29,564 nt of DNA from JAVBOP01 sp031550405 (lineage in GTDB: Bacteria > Bacteroidota > Ignavibacteria > Kapaibacteriales > UBA2268), in NCBI GenBank assembly GCA_031550405.1, contig JAVBOP010000016.1, forward strand, positions 1 to 29,564, in the 5' to 3' direction. The notes under the pieces were generated by a model. It was not told where the DNA came from. It saw only the letters and a list, made by a program, of their open reading frames with translations, and did not search any database. The stretch's first letter is position 1. Each line of letters opens with the position of its first letter. This document shows positions 1 through 7,951 of the stretch, piece after piece. Both the position numbers and the translations under genes were made by a program.

Positions 1-28
1 TAAAACTTTAAATTTTGTAGAGGATTTT

Positions 29-1705
29 ATGAAAGCAAATCTTTCAAAAAACGGAGTTGCTTCGGCAACAGTTAAGACAAGTGCGAAACATTATGCAGAA
101 AGGAGGGACGGGCATAAAAGCCCCAGAATTGCCCTTCTGGCAGCTATGATGGTGGCAATAATGATGGGCATTACGGTGAATGCGTTTGCTATTGATATTC
201 GTAATCAAGGAGAATGGGATGCTTTTGTAATTGATGGTAAAACTTATAATGGAGAAACTGTTAATCTGCTGACTTCTTCAATAACTGCAACTAAAGCGAA
301 GCCTCAATTTAATGGTACTTTTGATGGAAAAGGTTATACTATTACTGTGAATATCATGAATTCTGGTAATGGCTTATTTAGCTCAATAGGAGCACTTGTT
401 GCTAATGGTTCAGCTACTATCAAAAATTTAACTATTAAAGGTAATGGCGTTATTGTTACAACTGCTAATAGTACTACTACTCTTGACAACGTTGGTGGTA
501 TCGCTGGAAAATCAAATCTCTCAAAAATAGAAAATTGTACAAACCTTTGTGCAAATATTGCAAGTATAAATGGAAATAACGTTGGTGGAATTGTTGGATA
601 TAAAGTTGACTATTTTTTAAAAAATTGTGGAAATGCTGCCAATGTTACAGGAAAATCTAAAGTAGGAGGTATTGTAGGAAATGACACATACTTTACTTAT
701 GAAGGCATTAGCCTGTGCATAAATACTGGAAAAATAAAAGGTTCTGCTAATTATACAGGCGGTATTGCTGGTTATATTGAAGGTTCATCAGTACAAAAAT
801 GTATCAATGCTGGTTATATTGATGGTGTTTCTTACGTAGGTGGTGTTGTAGGTGGAGGCGCTAACAGTGTAAGTGAAATAATGTATTGTGTATCTACTGG
901 TGTTGTTAATGGAACTACCTATCCAGGTGGAATAGTTGGCTATATACAATATGGAGTGGGTCCATCTTCAAACAATACAATTATATATAATTACTATGAT
1001 AATCAAATGTGTACTTATAGGGCAAATGGAGTAAATAATCAAGACTACGCAGATTATGCAGAAGGAAAATCAACAGTTGATATGATTGGGGGTGGTTTGT
1101 CGCAGTTAGGTGGCATTTTTACAACTAATACTGGGCTTTATCCTACAATAACTACAATTAATTCTAATATTCGGTATGTTGCTGCTACTCCATTATTTCT
1201 ATCTAACAATAATAAGTCAAATGGAGTAAGCTATAAATATAGATGTCCAAGACAAAATGGAGTAAATTGGAGCTCTGTAAGTACGAATGTATGGCAAGAT
1301 GCTAATAATGCTGATTGGTGGATAAGCCCACTTGGCGAAACAGCAACCACTATGTCTGCTATATTAAATGGTGTTAGAAAAGATATACCCCTTAAATTAT
1401 CAACATCATTTATGAAAATGAATTTATTGTCTAATGCTGGAACTTTCAGCATCAGCGAAGTATTTCCATCTATTGTTACGAATGAAGCAAACTTAAAAAT
1501 TACTACACTTGAAGCAGGTTACGCAAGCATCGCAATTTACGATGTTACAGGTGCAAAAGTAATGAGCATGACAGACGAATATGTAAATGCTAATAGCGAA
1601 ACGGTATTAAACATGAACAATCTTTCACAGTTGGCGACAGGAATGTACACAATTGTTATTACTTCTGGTAATGATATAGCTATACGAAAATTTATGAAAC
1701 AATAA
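29..1705 (+). CDS. GLUG-repeat surface protein with T9SS sorting domain
   Basis: Predicted exported or surface-anchored protein of 558 residues with no recognisable catalytic domain. The start is the ATG at 29, preceded by GAGG about 6 bases upstream. The N-terminus has an unusually long basic stretch of about 33 residues before a hydrophobic signal segment (roughly residues 34-54, ending NAFA). Residues about 150-310 hold five or six GLUG-type repeats, each with a VGGIVGY-like strand and a following NC-N-G-V/I-G turn; such repeats probably form a beta-solenoid. The last ~80 residues match a T9SS type A sorting domain (AIYDVTGAKV, then LATGMYTIVI, ending in a basic RKFMKQ), so export through the outer membrane by the Por/T9SS machinery is inferred. 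It lies directly upstream of a second, larger GLUG/T9SS protein on the same strand. The ligand or role is unknown; an adhesin is the usual guess for this architecture. Confidence 0.8.
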   Translation: MKANLSKNGVASATVKTSAKHYAERRDGHKSPRIALLAAMMVAIMMGITVNAFAIDIRNQGEWDAFVIDGKTYNGETVNLLTSSITATKAKPQFNGTFDGKGYTITVNIMNSGNGLFSSIGALVANGSATIKNLTIKGNGVIVTTANSTTTLDNVGGIAGKSNLSKIENCTNLCANIASINGNNVGGIVGYKVDYFLKNCGNAANVTGKSKVGGIVGNDTYFTYEGISLCINTGKIKGSANYTGGIAGYIEGSSVQKCINAGYIDGVSYVGGVVGGGANSVSEIMYCVSTGVVNGTTYPGGIVGYIQYGVGPSSNNTIIYNYYDNQMCTYRANGVNNQDYADYAEGKSTVDMIGGGLSQLGGIFTTNTGLYPTITTINSNIRYVAATPLFLSNNNKSNGVSYKYRCPRQNGVNWSSVSTNVWQDANNADWWISPLGETATTMSAILNGVRKDIPLKLSTSFMKMNLLSNAGTFSISEVFPSIVTNEANLKITTLEAGYASIAIYDVTGAKVMSMTDEYVNANSETVLNMNNLSQLATGMYTIVITSGNDIAIRKFMKQ

Positions 1706-1720
1706 TTTTTTTCATTCACC

Positions 1721-1752
1721 GTAGGGGTTCATGTTTTGAACCCATGCATTTT
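1721..1752. repeat. Intergenic hairpin between the two GLUG genes
   Basis: The gap between the two GLUG genes contains GGGTTCA (1725-1731), a five-base loop and TGAACCC (1737-1743), a perfect 7-bp stem. It is preceded by CACCGTAG, and a T run follows only about 8 bases later, so it is a poor intrinsic terminator. The GTAGGGG-start palindrome resembles dispersed palindromic repeats seen in many bacterial genomes, but with one copy here this is only a resemblance. Confidence 0.45.
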
Positions 1753-1771
1753 TATATAAAAAGGTAACACT

Positions 1772-4474
1772 ATGAAAACTATATATGTATTTATTATATT
1801 TTTATTATCAAGCCTTTCCGTTTTTGCTCAATTCTCCGGCGGCAGCGGCACACAATCCGATCCATATCAAATAGCTAACCTCAATGATTTGGTTAAATTA
1901 CGAGATGATGTAAATTCTGGAAATACTTATAAAAATACATACTTTATAATGACAAATGATATTGATATGAAAAATATTCATAATTGGAAACCCACAAGTT
2001 TTGATACGGAAATTTATTTGTACGATAGCACTTACTTAGACAGTATAAAATTGATTTTTGATGGAAAATTCGACGGAAAAAACTATACTATTAATAACTT
2101 CAATATTGATATTATTGGAACAAATGAAACATCACAACAATCTTCATATCTTGGACTATTTGGTTTTACAGGGAAAAACAGTATTGTTAAAAATTTGAAT
2201 ATCAATGGTAGCATATCTTTAAAACATATCAATTATCAGCATATCTGTTTGGGTAGCATTGCAAGTATTAATTTGGGTACAATTGACAGTTGCAATGCTA
2301 ATGTTAGCATTTATGTAGAAGATATGGTTGGTTATTCAAATATCAGTGGAATTTGTGGAGAAAATTTAGGTAGCATTCAAAATTGTAAAAATTTAGGTGA
2401 AATTACAATAAATTCTAAAATAAATTGGAGTAATATAGGTGGTGTTGCTGGAACTAATGGCGTTGGTGGAATTTTACGAACAAAAATTTCAAAGTGTAAG
2501 ATAATTAATTCTCATAATACAGGAAATATTTTAGTAGAAGGTGAAGGAGATGTTGTAGGAGTTGGCGAATATACGGGATTAGGAGGTGTTGTGGGTCGCC
2601 TTGTTGGTGATGTTATTAATTGTAGCAATACAGGAAATATCACTGTAAAAGAAAATGGAGAAACGGATAGCTGGGGGTTTGTTATTGGTGGTATTGCTGG
2701 CAGTAGTGAAAGCAATACAAGCGGAACAATAGAAGAAGATGATTGTAAGAATATCTCGGGTTGTTATAATTCGGGAAATATATTTACAAATAACAATAAA
2801 GGAAATTCAGGCGGAATTATAGGCATACACTCAGGATATATAAATAATTGTTACAATGCAGGAAAAATTGAAGGGCGTGATCCAGGGGGAATTATCTCTA
2901 CACCTGTTGGTGAATTTTGCTCTATAAACAATTGCTATAATGCAGGAGAAATAGTGCGTAACGGTGGAGCCGCAGGAATTGTTGGTGGTCTTAATGGCAA
3001 TACACTTGTATCTATAAGTAATTGTTACAATGTGGGAATTATACAAACCTACAATAGTATTCATTCCTTTGCTATTATTGGAAATAATCCTTTTGATAAG
3101 CCAGTTACCATCACCAATTGTTATTACTTAGACCTGTCAGCTCCAAAAGGCAATTTTACGGGAAACGAAACAGGCATAACCAAAATGACAGAACAACAAA
3201 TGAAAAATTTTTCATTTGTTGGAATGATAAATAACGGGCAACAGCCAGAGCCGTGGTTTCAGGATATAACTCCATTTAAAAATAATGGTTACCCAGTTTT
3301 ATCGCTTACCCATATTTCGGGCGGAGTTATAAAATCATCTGCAAGTAAAGGCGGTACGATTACGCCAGAGGGCAATGTAATAATTTCAATGTGTGCAACG
3401 GAGGAAACTGTATTTGTGATAAAACCAGAAAATTGCTACAAAATTTCTGACGTATTGGTCGATGGTGTTAGCATTGGAGTAGCCGATATTTACAGCTTTC
3501 CAGCGGGTAAAGTCGGCACAATTCATGTAGATTTTGTGCGAGACAGCTTTAACCTAACTCTGTTGCCTGAGCCTGTCGAAGGTGGAAGTGCATCTATTTC
3601 AGGTAGATACGCTTGTGGAAATAAGATAAAAATAGAAGCAATTGCAAATAATGAATATTTATTCATAAATTGGACTGACGAAGCCGGCAACGTTATATCT
3701 GTGAATGCAATAGATAGCGTAACCATCATAAAAGACAGCGTGTTAATAGCGAATTTTGAAGCTTCTCCAATGCCATCAGCAACATTTATAATTCGAGCAA
3801 GCGAGCATAAATTAGTCAGCCCGAATGCGGCAAATTACGAAATACCAATATATATCACAGCGGATAAAGACGTAGCAGCCTCTAACCTGTATATAAATAA
3901 ATTAGTTATAGAGATGGACAGAAATATATACTCTCCAACGAATGCAACAAGCACAATTGCTAACAACATGCGAAATATAGCACTTACGAATATACAGCTA
4001 CCTGAGCTGGTCGAAGGCAAAGAAGCGCTATTATGCAAGCTCAAAGGCGATGTGCTTTTGGGCGATATTGACAGCTCGAGCATTGTCATAAAGGAGGTTA
4101 ACTTCTCGGATAATATAAAGTTAGAGCAATTAGACACGATAAATGGCTATATCACGCTTGATATATGTCGTGAAGGCGGCGAGAGGCTGATAGATGTATT
4201 GCCATATTCGCCAAGCATAAGAGTTGTTAAAAACCCTGTAACTTCAGAATTAGAAGTAACTTGCAGAACCATAGAGCTTGGCAATTATGAATTAAATATT
4301 ATTGATTTGCAAGGCAATATAAGCTCATTAAAAGCATTCAAAATGTCGAACAAAGACGAGCATACACATAGTTTCAAGTTCTCGACAACCGGCTTAGGCA
4401 ACGGCAGTTATATCATCGAAATGCTCACCCCAAGCGAGCAAAAGTTTACAGATAAATTTGTCGTGGCGAAGTAA
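1772..4474 (+). CDS. Large GLUG-repeat, InlB-like repeat T9SS cargo protein
   Basis: Exported protein of 900 residues. It starts with a clear signal peptide (residues 1-19, ending VFAQ) followed by the FSGGSGTQSDPYQIANL entry segment typical of GLUG proteins. Residues about 125-470 carry numerous GLUG-type repeats (GGIAG, NCYNAG, GGIIG motifs). Residues about 515-670 look like two bacterial repeat/divergent InlB-B modules (GGTITPEG, then GGSASISGRYACGNKIKIEAIAN). The last ~80 residues form a T9SS type A sorting domain (VVKNPVTSELEV, LGNYELNIIDLQGN, GNGSYIIEML, ending FVVAK). AAGGTAA precedes the ATG. The C-terminal part contains LPEPVEG and LPELVEG, each encoded by a copy of a known palindromic repeat (3566-3582 and 4001-4017). 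The role is probably surface adhesion or polymer interaction, by inference from architecture only. Confidence 0.85.
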   Translation: MKTIYVFIIFLLSSLSVFAQFSGGSGTQSDPYQIANLNDLVKLRDDVNSGNTYKNTYFIMTNDIDMKNIHNWKPTSFDTEIYLYDSTYLDSIKLIFDGKFDGKNYTINNFNIDIIGTNETSQQSSYLGLFGFTGKNSIVKNLNINGSISLKHINYQHICLGSIASINLGTIDSCNANVSIYVEDMVGYSNISGICGENLGSIQNCKNLGEITINSKINWSNIGGVAGTNGVGGILRTKISKCKIINSHNTGNILVEGEGDVVGVGEYTGLGGVVGRLVGDVINCSNTGNITVKENGETDSWGFVIGGIAGSSESNTSGTIEEDDCKNISGCYNSGNIFTNNNKGNSGGIIGIHSGYINNCYNAGKIEGRDPGGIISTPVGEFCSINNCYNAGEIVRNGGAAGIVGGLNGNTLVSISNCYNVGIIQTYNSIHSFAIIGNNPFDKPVTITNCYYLDLSAPKGNFTGNETGITKMTEQQMKNFSFVGMINNGQQPEPWFQDITPFKNNGYPVLSLTHISGGVIKSSASKGGTITPEGNVIISMCATEETVFVIKPENCYKISDVLVDGVSIGVADIYSFPAGKVGTIHVDFVRDSFNLTLLPEPVEGGSASISGRYACGNKIKIEAIANNEYLFINWTDEAGNVISVNAIDSVTIIKDSVLIANFEASPMPSATFIIRASEHKLVSPNAANYEIPIYITADKDVAASNLYINKLVIEMDRNIYSPTNATSTIANNMRNIALTNIQLPELVEGKEALLCKLKGDVLLGDIDSSSIVIKEVNFSDNIKLEQLDTINGYITLDICREGGERLIDVLPYSPSIRVVKNPVTSELEVTCRTIELGNYELNIIDLQGNISSLKAFKMSNKDEHTHSFKFSTTGLGNGSYIIEMLTPSEQKFTDKFVVAK
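3566..3582 (+). repeat. CCTGAGCCTGTCGAAGG palindromic repeat inside a CDS
   Basis: This 17-bp stretch matches the CCTGAGC-x-TGTCGAAGG palindromic element that is scattered through many Bacteroidota and other genomes. It lies in frame and encodes PEPVEG between a beta-strand segment and an InlB-like repeat of the large GLUG protein. Confidence 0.6.
4001..4017 (+). repeat. CCTGAGCTGGTCGAAGG palindromic repeat inside a CDS
   Basis: Second copy of the same element, with CTG for CCT in the centre. It is read in the same frame as the first copy and gives PELVEG. It lies about 435 bp downstream in the same gene. Confidence 0.6.
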
Positions 4475-4530
4475 GGGTATGATGTATTTATGAAAAATTA
4501 TTCATTATCCATCTCTAACAAGAGAGCATG

Positions 4531-4604
4531 CCCCATAACCCCAAACCCATAAAGGGGCTTAAAAATCATATATCCTCCAAGTCCCCTTTAGGGGATTTAG
4601 GGGG
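4531..4604. repeat. G/C-rich imperfect inverted repeat after the GLUG gene
   Basis: The left arm (4531-4560, CCCCATAACCCC then AAAGGGGCTT) is an imperfect reverse complement of the right arm (4579-4604, AAGTCCCCTTTAGGGG then TTTAGGGG). About 18 AT-rich bases separate them. The composition is far from the surrounding AT-rich DNA. It may be a dispersed miniature element; it also sits just downstream of the GLUG gene and could fold in the transcript, but there is no T run typical of a terminator. The rest of 4475-4736 shows no gene. Confidence 0.5.
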
Positions 4605-4723
4605 AATTGGCGCAATCGTATACCTGATTTCATGAGCATATTAGTTCAGTTAGAACGATGGAGAGTATTTAACATCAAATATGCAATCTTTCCCTTGCAT
4701 GTATTTATATCGTAAAATTATGT

Positions 4724-4731
4724 TATATTTG
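4724..4731 (+). promoter_or_regulatory. Possible -7 box (TATATTTG) of the GIY-YIG gene
   Basis: TATATTTG fits the Bacteroidota -7 consensus TAnnTTTG and ends 5 bases before the ATG at 4737. If used, the transcript would be nearly leaderless. No clear TTTG lies at the expected 19-base spacing, so this is weak. Confidence 0.3.
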
Positions 4732-4736
4732 AGGAA

Positions 4737-5102
4737 ATGAAAACAAAAAAAGAGTTGAAAGAAGAATATAAAAACAAAAGACATCCGATGGGCGTGTTTA
4801 AGATTGAAAATCTAAAAAATGGCAAGATATTTATAGGAAGCAGTCCGAATCTGGATGTCAAATGGAATTCCCAGAAAATGCAGCTCGAAACCAATACACA
4901 TCCGAACGCTGAATTGCAAAAAGATTGGAATGAGCTTGGAGAAAGCAATTTTGCTTATGGGATAATTGATACTCTCAACATAAAGGATTTTGACCCCAAA
5001 AAAAATTATACTAAGGATATAAGGGAATTAGAAACAATGTATTTGGAAGAATTGCAACCGTTCGGCGAGAAGGGGTATAATAAAATACGAAACAATTATT
5101 AA
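4737..5102 (+). CDS. GIY-YIG nuclease family protein, probably inactive
   Basis: Protein of 121 residues with a single GIY-YIG-type domain. The two signature motifs are GVF (residues 19-21) and FIG (32-34), followed by SSPNLDVKW, HPNAELQKDWNELGESNF (55-72) and ELETMYLEELQPFGEKGYN. Aligned by eye with I-TevI, the catalytic Tyr6, Tyr17, Arg27 and His31 correspond to Phe21, Phe32, Lys42 and Gln46. His40 (here His55), the late Glu and the final Asn of GYN are kept. The fold is therefore clear but nuclease chemistry is doubtful. Small proteins of this kind are common in Bacteroidota. The stop codon lies inside a copy of the 24-bp intergenic element, and fsa follows 29 bases later on the same strand. 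The biological role is unknown. Confidence 0.75.
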   Translation: MKTKKELKEEYKNKRHPMGVFKIENLKNGKIFIGSSPNLDVKWNSQKMQLETNTHPNAELQKDWNELGESNFAYGIIDTLNIKDFDPKKNYTKDIRELETMYLEELQPFGEKGYNKIRNNY

Positions 5103-5117
5103 AAAATATTCATAAAT
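5094..5117 (+). repeat. 24-bp TATTCATAAAT element, copy 1
   Basis: AATTATTAAAA, a two-base AA centre, then TATTCATAAAT. It overlaps the stop codon of the GIY-YIG gene (TAA at 5100-5102) and ends 14 bases before the fsa ATG. Confidence 0.7.
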
Positions 5118-5131
5118 CTAAAGAAATAAAA

Positions 5132-5785
5132 ATGGAACTTTATTTAGACACCGCTAATATTAATCAAATTAAAGAAGTTGCAGCATTAGGATTCATCTCG
5201 GGCGTAACAACGAATCCATCTCTATTGGCAATGGAAGACCCAAAAATTGACGTCAAACAGCGATTGCTTGAAATCCACAAACTTGTCGGCGGGCACCTAT
5301 CTATTGAGGTTAACTCTATGAAATCCAAGGAAATAATACGTGAAGCCGAGGAGATACTTTCCTGGTGCCCAGAGGCAACAATCAAAATCCCCATGATGCC
5401 TGAAGGTCTGGCAGCCACAAGCGAACTTGCCAAGCGTGAAATCCCTGTCAATCTGACTTTGGTATTTTCTCCAACTCAAGCAATTGCAGCAGCGAACGCC
5501 GGTGCAAGCTATGTCTCAGTTTTCATGGGACGGTTGGACGATATTGCCGTTTCAAGCAATGAGGTTTTGACTCAAATTTGTGAAATTTGGGACATACAAG
5601 GCTATGATGCTTTACTGATAGCGGCATCTATCCGCCATCCGCAGCACATTGTGGATGCAGCCCAAGCAGGCGCCCATATTGCTACTGTGCCATACAAGGT
5701 TTTGATGCAATCGCTGGCTCATCCGCTCACAACCGCCGGTATTGAAAAATTTCTTGCAGACTATGAAAAAACATTAAGGGAATAA
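5132..5785 (+). CDS. fsa: Fructose-6-phosphate aldolase / transaldolase (TalC/FSA type)
   Basis: Class I aldolase of the small transaldolase family (217 residues, close to the usual 215-220). It acts in the cytoplasm, either as transaldolase in the non-oxidative pentose phosphate pathway or as fructose-6-phosphate aldolase. Visible motifs are LDTAN (6-10), GVTTNPSLLA (24-33), IKIPMMPEGL with the Schiff-base lysine at Lys85 (the same number as in E. coli FsaA), VNLTLVFSPTQA, YVSVFMGRLDD and AASIRHPQH. The start ATG follows only a weak purine-rich leader. Transaldolase and FSA activities cannot be told apart from sequence alone by eye; many Bacteroidota and Chlorobi proteins of this type are annotated as transaldolase. 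Confidence 0.93.
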   Translation: MELYLDTANINQIKEVAALGFISGVTTNPSLLAMEDPKIDVKQRLLEIHKLVGGHLSIEVNSMKSKEIIREAEEILSWCPEATIKIPMMPEGLAATSELAKREIPVNLTLVFSPTQAIAAANAGASYVSVFMGRLDDIAVSSNEVLTQICEIWDIQGYDALLIAASIRHPQHIVDAAQAGAHIATVPYKVLMQSLAHPLTTAGIEKFLADYEKTLRE

Positions 5786-5808
5786 AATTCATAAATACCG
5801 CTCCATAT

Positions 5809-5839
5809 TTTGCGGTGTCCTAAAAAAAGCCTATATTTG
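5809..5839 (+). promoter_or_regulatory. Bacteroidota-type promoter of the omega-like gene
   Basis: TTTG at 5809-5812, exactly 19 bases, then TATATTTG at 5832-5839. This fits the Bacteroidota -33/-7 consensus (TTTG, N19, TAnnTTTG). The expected start site is around 5845, giving a leader of about 30 bases before the ATG at 5876. Confidence 0.6.
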
Positions 5840-5875
5840 TAGTTTTATACGTTAACCGTTGAAAAAGGCTGAAAT

Positions 5876-6187
5876 ATGGCAAAGTATATAGTTAATCCCA
5901 TTAAAGTTAAAATGAAGGAATCTGAAAAAGGTTCCATATACCAATCAATCGTCGCGATGGGTTTTCGCTCACGCCAAATTAATGATGATATCAGATATGA
6001 GCTTCGGCACCGTATGCAGGATATTCTTCCATCTACTGAAGAATTTGAAGAAACAAATCCCGACCAGCTCTCAATTAGCAAGGATTTCGAGAGGTTGCCC
6101 AAAGCTACATTTATTGCGATGAAAGAGATATATGAGGGCAGGTTGAAGTTCAAATATTCCGATGATAGAGGAGTATCGCATATATAA
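5876..6187 (+). CDS. rpoZ: RNA polymerase omega / Rpb6-like subunit
   Basis: Protein of 103 residues resembling the Bacteroidota form of the omega subunit (Rpb6 superfamily), which helps RNA polymerase assembly by clamping the beta' C-terminus. The key region is SIYQSIVAMGFRSRQINDDIRYEL (about residues 20-43), corresponding to the family's N-terminal helix and its R-A-R/NQI-like motif. The C-terminal LPKATFIAMKEIYEGRLKF matches the L-K-P-T-I-A-E-L-G-K region of related proteins. The ATG at 5876 fits the promoter found just upstream. There is no obvious operon partner: fsa lies 90 bases upstream but the promoter lies between them. The call is by motif recognition and length; no alternative family fits better. 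Confidence 0.75.
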   Translation: MAKYIVNPIKVKMKESEKGSIYQSIVAMGFRSRQINDDIRYELRHRMQDILPSTEEFEETNPDQLSISKDFERLPKATFIAMKEIYEGRLKFKYSDDRGVSHI

Positions 6188-6370
6188 GCGGGTTTTGCTA
6201 TTCTATATTAATAAATTAACTGAAAGCTTTCATTTTTGAATTTACATTAATGAAAGTTTTTTTATCTATATATCGAAATAATACTTCGATTGAAAGAATA
6301 AATTTCAGGAAGCATGAATTTGCAAATTCAACCGCTGTTAAAAAAAAATTAATAAATTATGGAATAAAAT

Positions 6371-7162
6371 ATGAGTACTGGATTATATTCAATGGACGCT
6401 AAGTCCTATGACCAAACATTAGATTTAACTAAAGTTAAGCCATACGGCGACACCATGAACGATGGCAAGGTGCAGCTAAGTTTTACTCTACCTGTGCCTT
6501 ATGGGGATGAGGCATTTGAAGCCGCCAAGGAACTAATGCGGAAAATGGGCTTCGATAATCCGCAAGTCGCTTTTGCAAAAGAGCTTAACGAAGGCTTCAC
6601 TTTTATGAATTGTTATGGCTGCTGCACGCACAATATTGATTATACCGCTATAGATGTGCCGAAAGTTGAGAGCATAACTTGGGATATGCACGAAATTGAT
6701 GCCTTTATAAAACAGGAAATAGGGCGCAATATTGTTGTTATTGGCGCAAGTACAGGCACTGATGCGCACACGGTCGGCATCGATGCGATTATGAATATGA
6801 AGGGCTATGCGGGGCATTATGGCTTGGAGCGCTACGAGATGTTCGAGGCACTGAATATGGGCAGCCAAGTGCCGAATGAAGCGTTTATTCAGAAAGCAAT
6901 TGAGCTGCGCGCCGATGTTTTGCTGGTCTCACAGACGGTAACTCAGAAAGATGTGCATGTCAAGAACATGGTGGAATTAGTTGAGCTTTTGGAGGCAGAA
7001 GGCATTAGAAACAAGGTGATACTGGTATGCGGCGGACCGCGCATATCTCATGAATTAGCCAAAGAATTGGGCTATGATGCCGGCTTCGGCATGGGTTCGT
7101 ATGCCAACGATGTTGCATCTTTCATCGCTCAGGAAATAGCTAGAAGAATACAGGTAAATTAA
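6371..7162 (+). CDS. kamE: Lysine 5,6-aminomutase, beta subunit
   Basis: Adenosylcobalamin- and PLP-dependent enzyme subunit that moves the terminal amino group of beta-lysine (or D-lysine) to C5 during lysine fermentation. The 263 residues match the usual KamE length. The start STGLYSM, then VKPYGDTMNDGKVQLSFTLP, is typical. The cobalamin-binding DxHxxG motif is DAHTVG at 131-136 with the cobalt ligand His133, and MNMKGYAGHYGLERY supplies the PLP lysine Lys144. Both numbers equal those of the Clostridium enzyme. The C-terminal half is the B12-binding Rossmann fold (VILVCGGPRISHELAKELGYDAGFG). KamE works as a complex with KamD, normally encoded immediately upstream, but here the upstream gene is the omega-like protein, so KamD must be elsewhere. 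The protein looks intact. Confidence 0.96.
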   Translation: MSTGLYSMDAKSYDQTLDLTKVKPYGDTMNDGKVQLSFTLPVPYGDEAFEAAKELMRKMGFDNPQVAFAKELNEGFTFMNCYGCCTHNIDYTAIDVPKVESITWDMHEIDAFIKQEIGRNIVVIGASTGTDAHTVGIDAIMNMKGYAGHYGLERYEMFEALNMGSQVPNEAFIQKAIELRADVLLVSQTVTQKDVHVKNMVELVELLEAEGIRNKVILVCGGPRISHELAKELGYDAGFGMGSYANDVASFIAQEIARRIQVN

Positions 7163-7163
7163 C

Positions 7164-7187
7164 ATTTATTAAAAAATATTCATAAAT
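7164..7187 (+). repeat. 24-bp TATTCATAAAT element, copy 2
   Basis: ATTTATTAAAA, AA, TATTCATAAAT. It begins 2 bases after the kamE stop codon. It is identical to copy 4 and to the reverse complement of copy 8. Confidence 0.75.
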
Positions 7188-7312
7188 ATATCTATAACAT
7201 GCATATAAGCATCTATTTCAAAATAAATTTTTAAATTACTACTTGCATTGTAATAAAAATGTATTATATTAATATTTGAATAATTACTGCTACAAAAGAA
7301 AATGGAGATATT

Positions 7313-7951
7313 ATGAAGACAACAAAAATTTTGAAATGGCTGCCGATGCTGGCATTGGTGGCGATAATGGCGGCAGGATGTACGGACGGCAACAATGGAG
7401 GCAATAATCCGACAACAATGGAACTAACTGGCACAAAATGGAAGCTGATAAAGCTGACGAACACAAAGACAGGCGTCGAAAAGCCCATATATGTGGGCGA
7501 TGATATATGCACAAAATTCGTTCCAACAATGGATTTTGAAACGAATACAACAGGAATATTGCGAATAAGTAACAAAAATCATGACGTAATTGACGGTGAT
7601 AAAATAGACTATATGCAACTTCAAATTGATTTGAAAGATACAAATAGATGGTTTTCTCATCCTGCACCTACTGCGAACGAGGATAACATAGGGACGTATA
7701 TGCTGCTTTTTCCCAATAGTTATCTTTTAAATACTTCTTTTCCAAATACTCCGCGTCATAATTATCATCCATCGGGTTCTCCCGATTATAAGATTGAGGA
7801 TAATTTATTAAAATTTTATTATTATGATGATGGTTTCTTTTATTTTGACACAAATTGTGTAATAACGCAAATGTTCGCTTGTGGTGATTTGGGCGAACTT
7901 CTCACAGATTCAAACTGGTATAACTGTGCAGTTTTTGAGGAGGTTAAATAA
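7313..7951 (+). CDS. Hypothetical lipoprotein
   Basis: Protein of 212 residues with a lipoprotein signal: basic MKTTKILK, a hydrophobic stretch, and a lipobox ending AAGC (Cys23), followed by a Gly/Asn-rich linker (DGNNGGNN). The mature part begins MELTGTKWKLIKL, like the first strand of META or lipocalin-like domains, and has several alternating strands, but I cannot assign a family. Cys residues near the C-terminus could form a disulfide. GGAG precedes the ATG. A weak promoter-like pair (ATTG at 7247, N20, AATATTTG at 7271-7278) lies upstream. The stop codon overlaps the start of a small exported ORF (TAATG), so the two were probably translated together. Location is expected to be an outer or inner membrane leaflet facing the periplasm. 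Confidence 0.7.
   Translation: MKTTKILKWLPMLALVAIMAAGCTDGNNGGNNPTTMELTGTKWKLIKLTNTKTGVEKPIYVGDDICTKFVPTMDFETNTTGILRISNKNHDVIDGDKIDYMQLQIDLKDTNRWFSHPAPTANEDNIGTYMLLFPNSYLLNTSFPNTPRHNYHPSGSPDYKIEDNLLKFYYYDDGFFYFDTNCVITQMFACGDLGELLTDSNWYNCAVFEEVK

Noticed and set aside
5786..5796. AATTCATAAAT after fsa as a twelfth element
   Set aside because: Only one half-site is present with no left arm; likely chance in AT-rich DNA.
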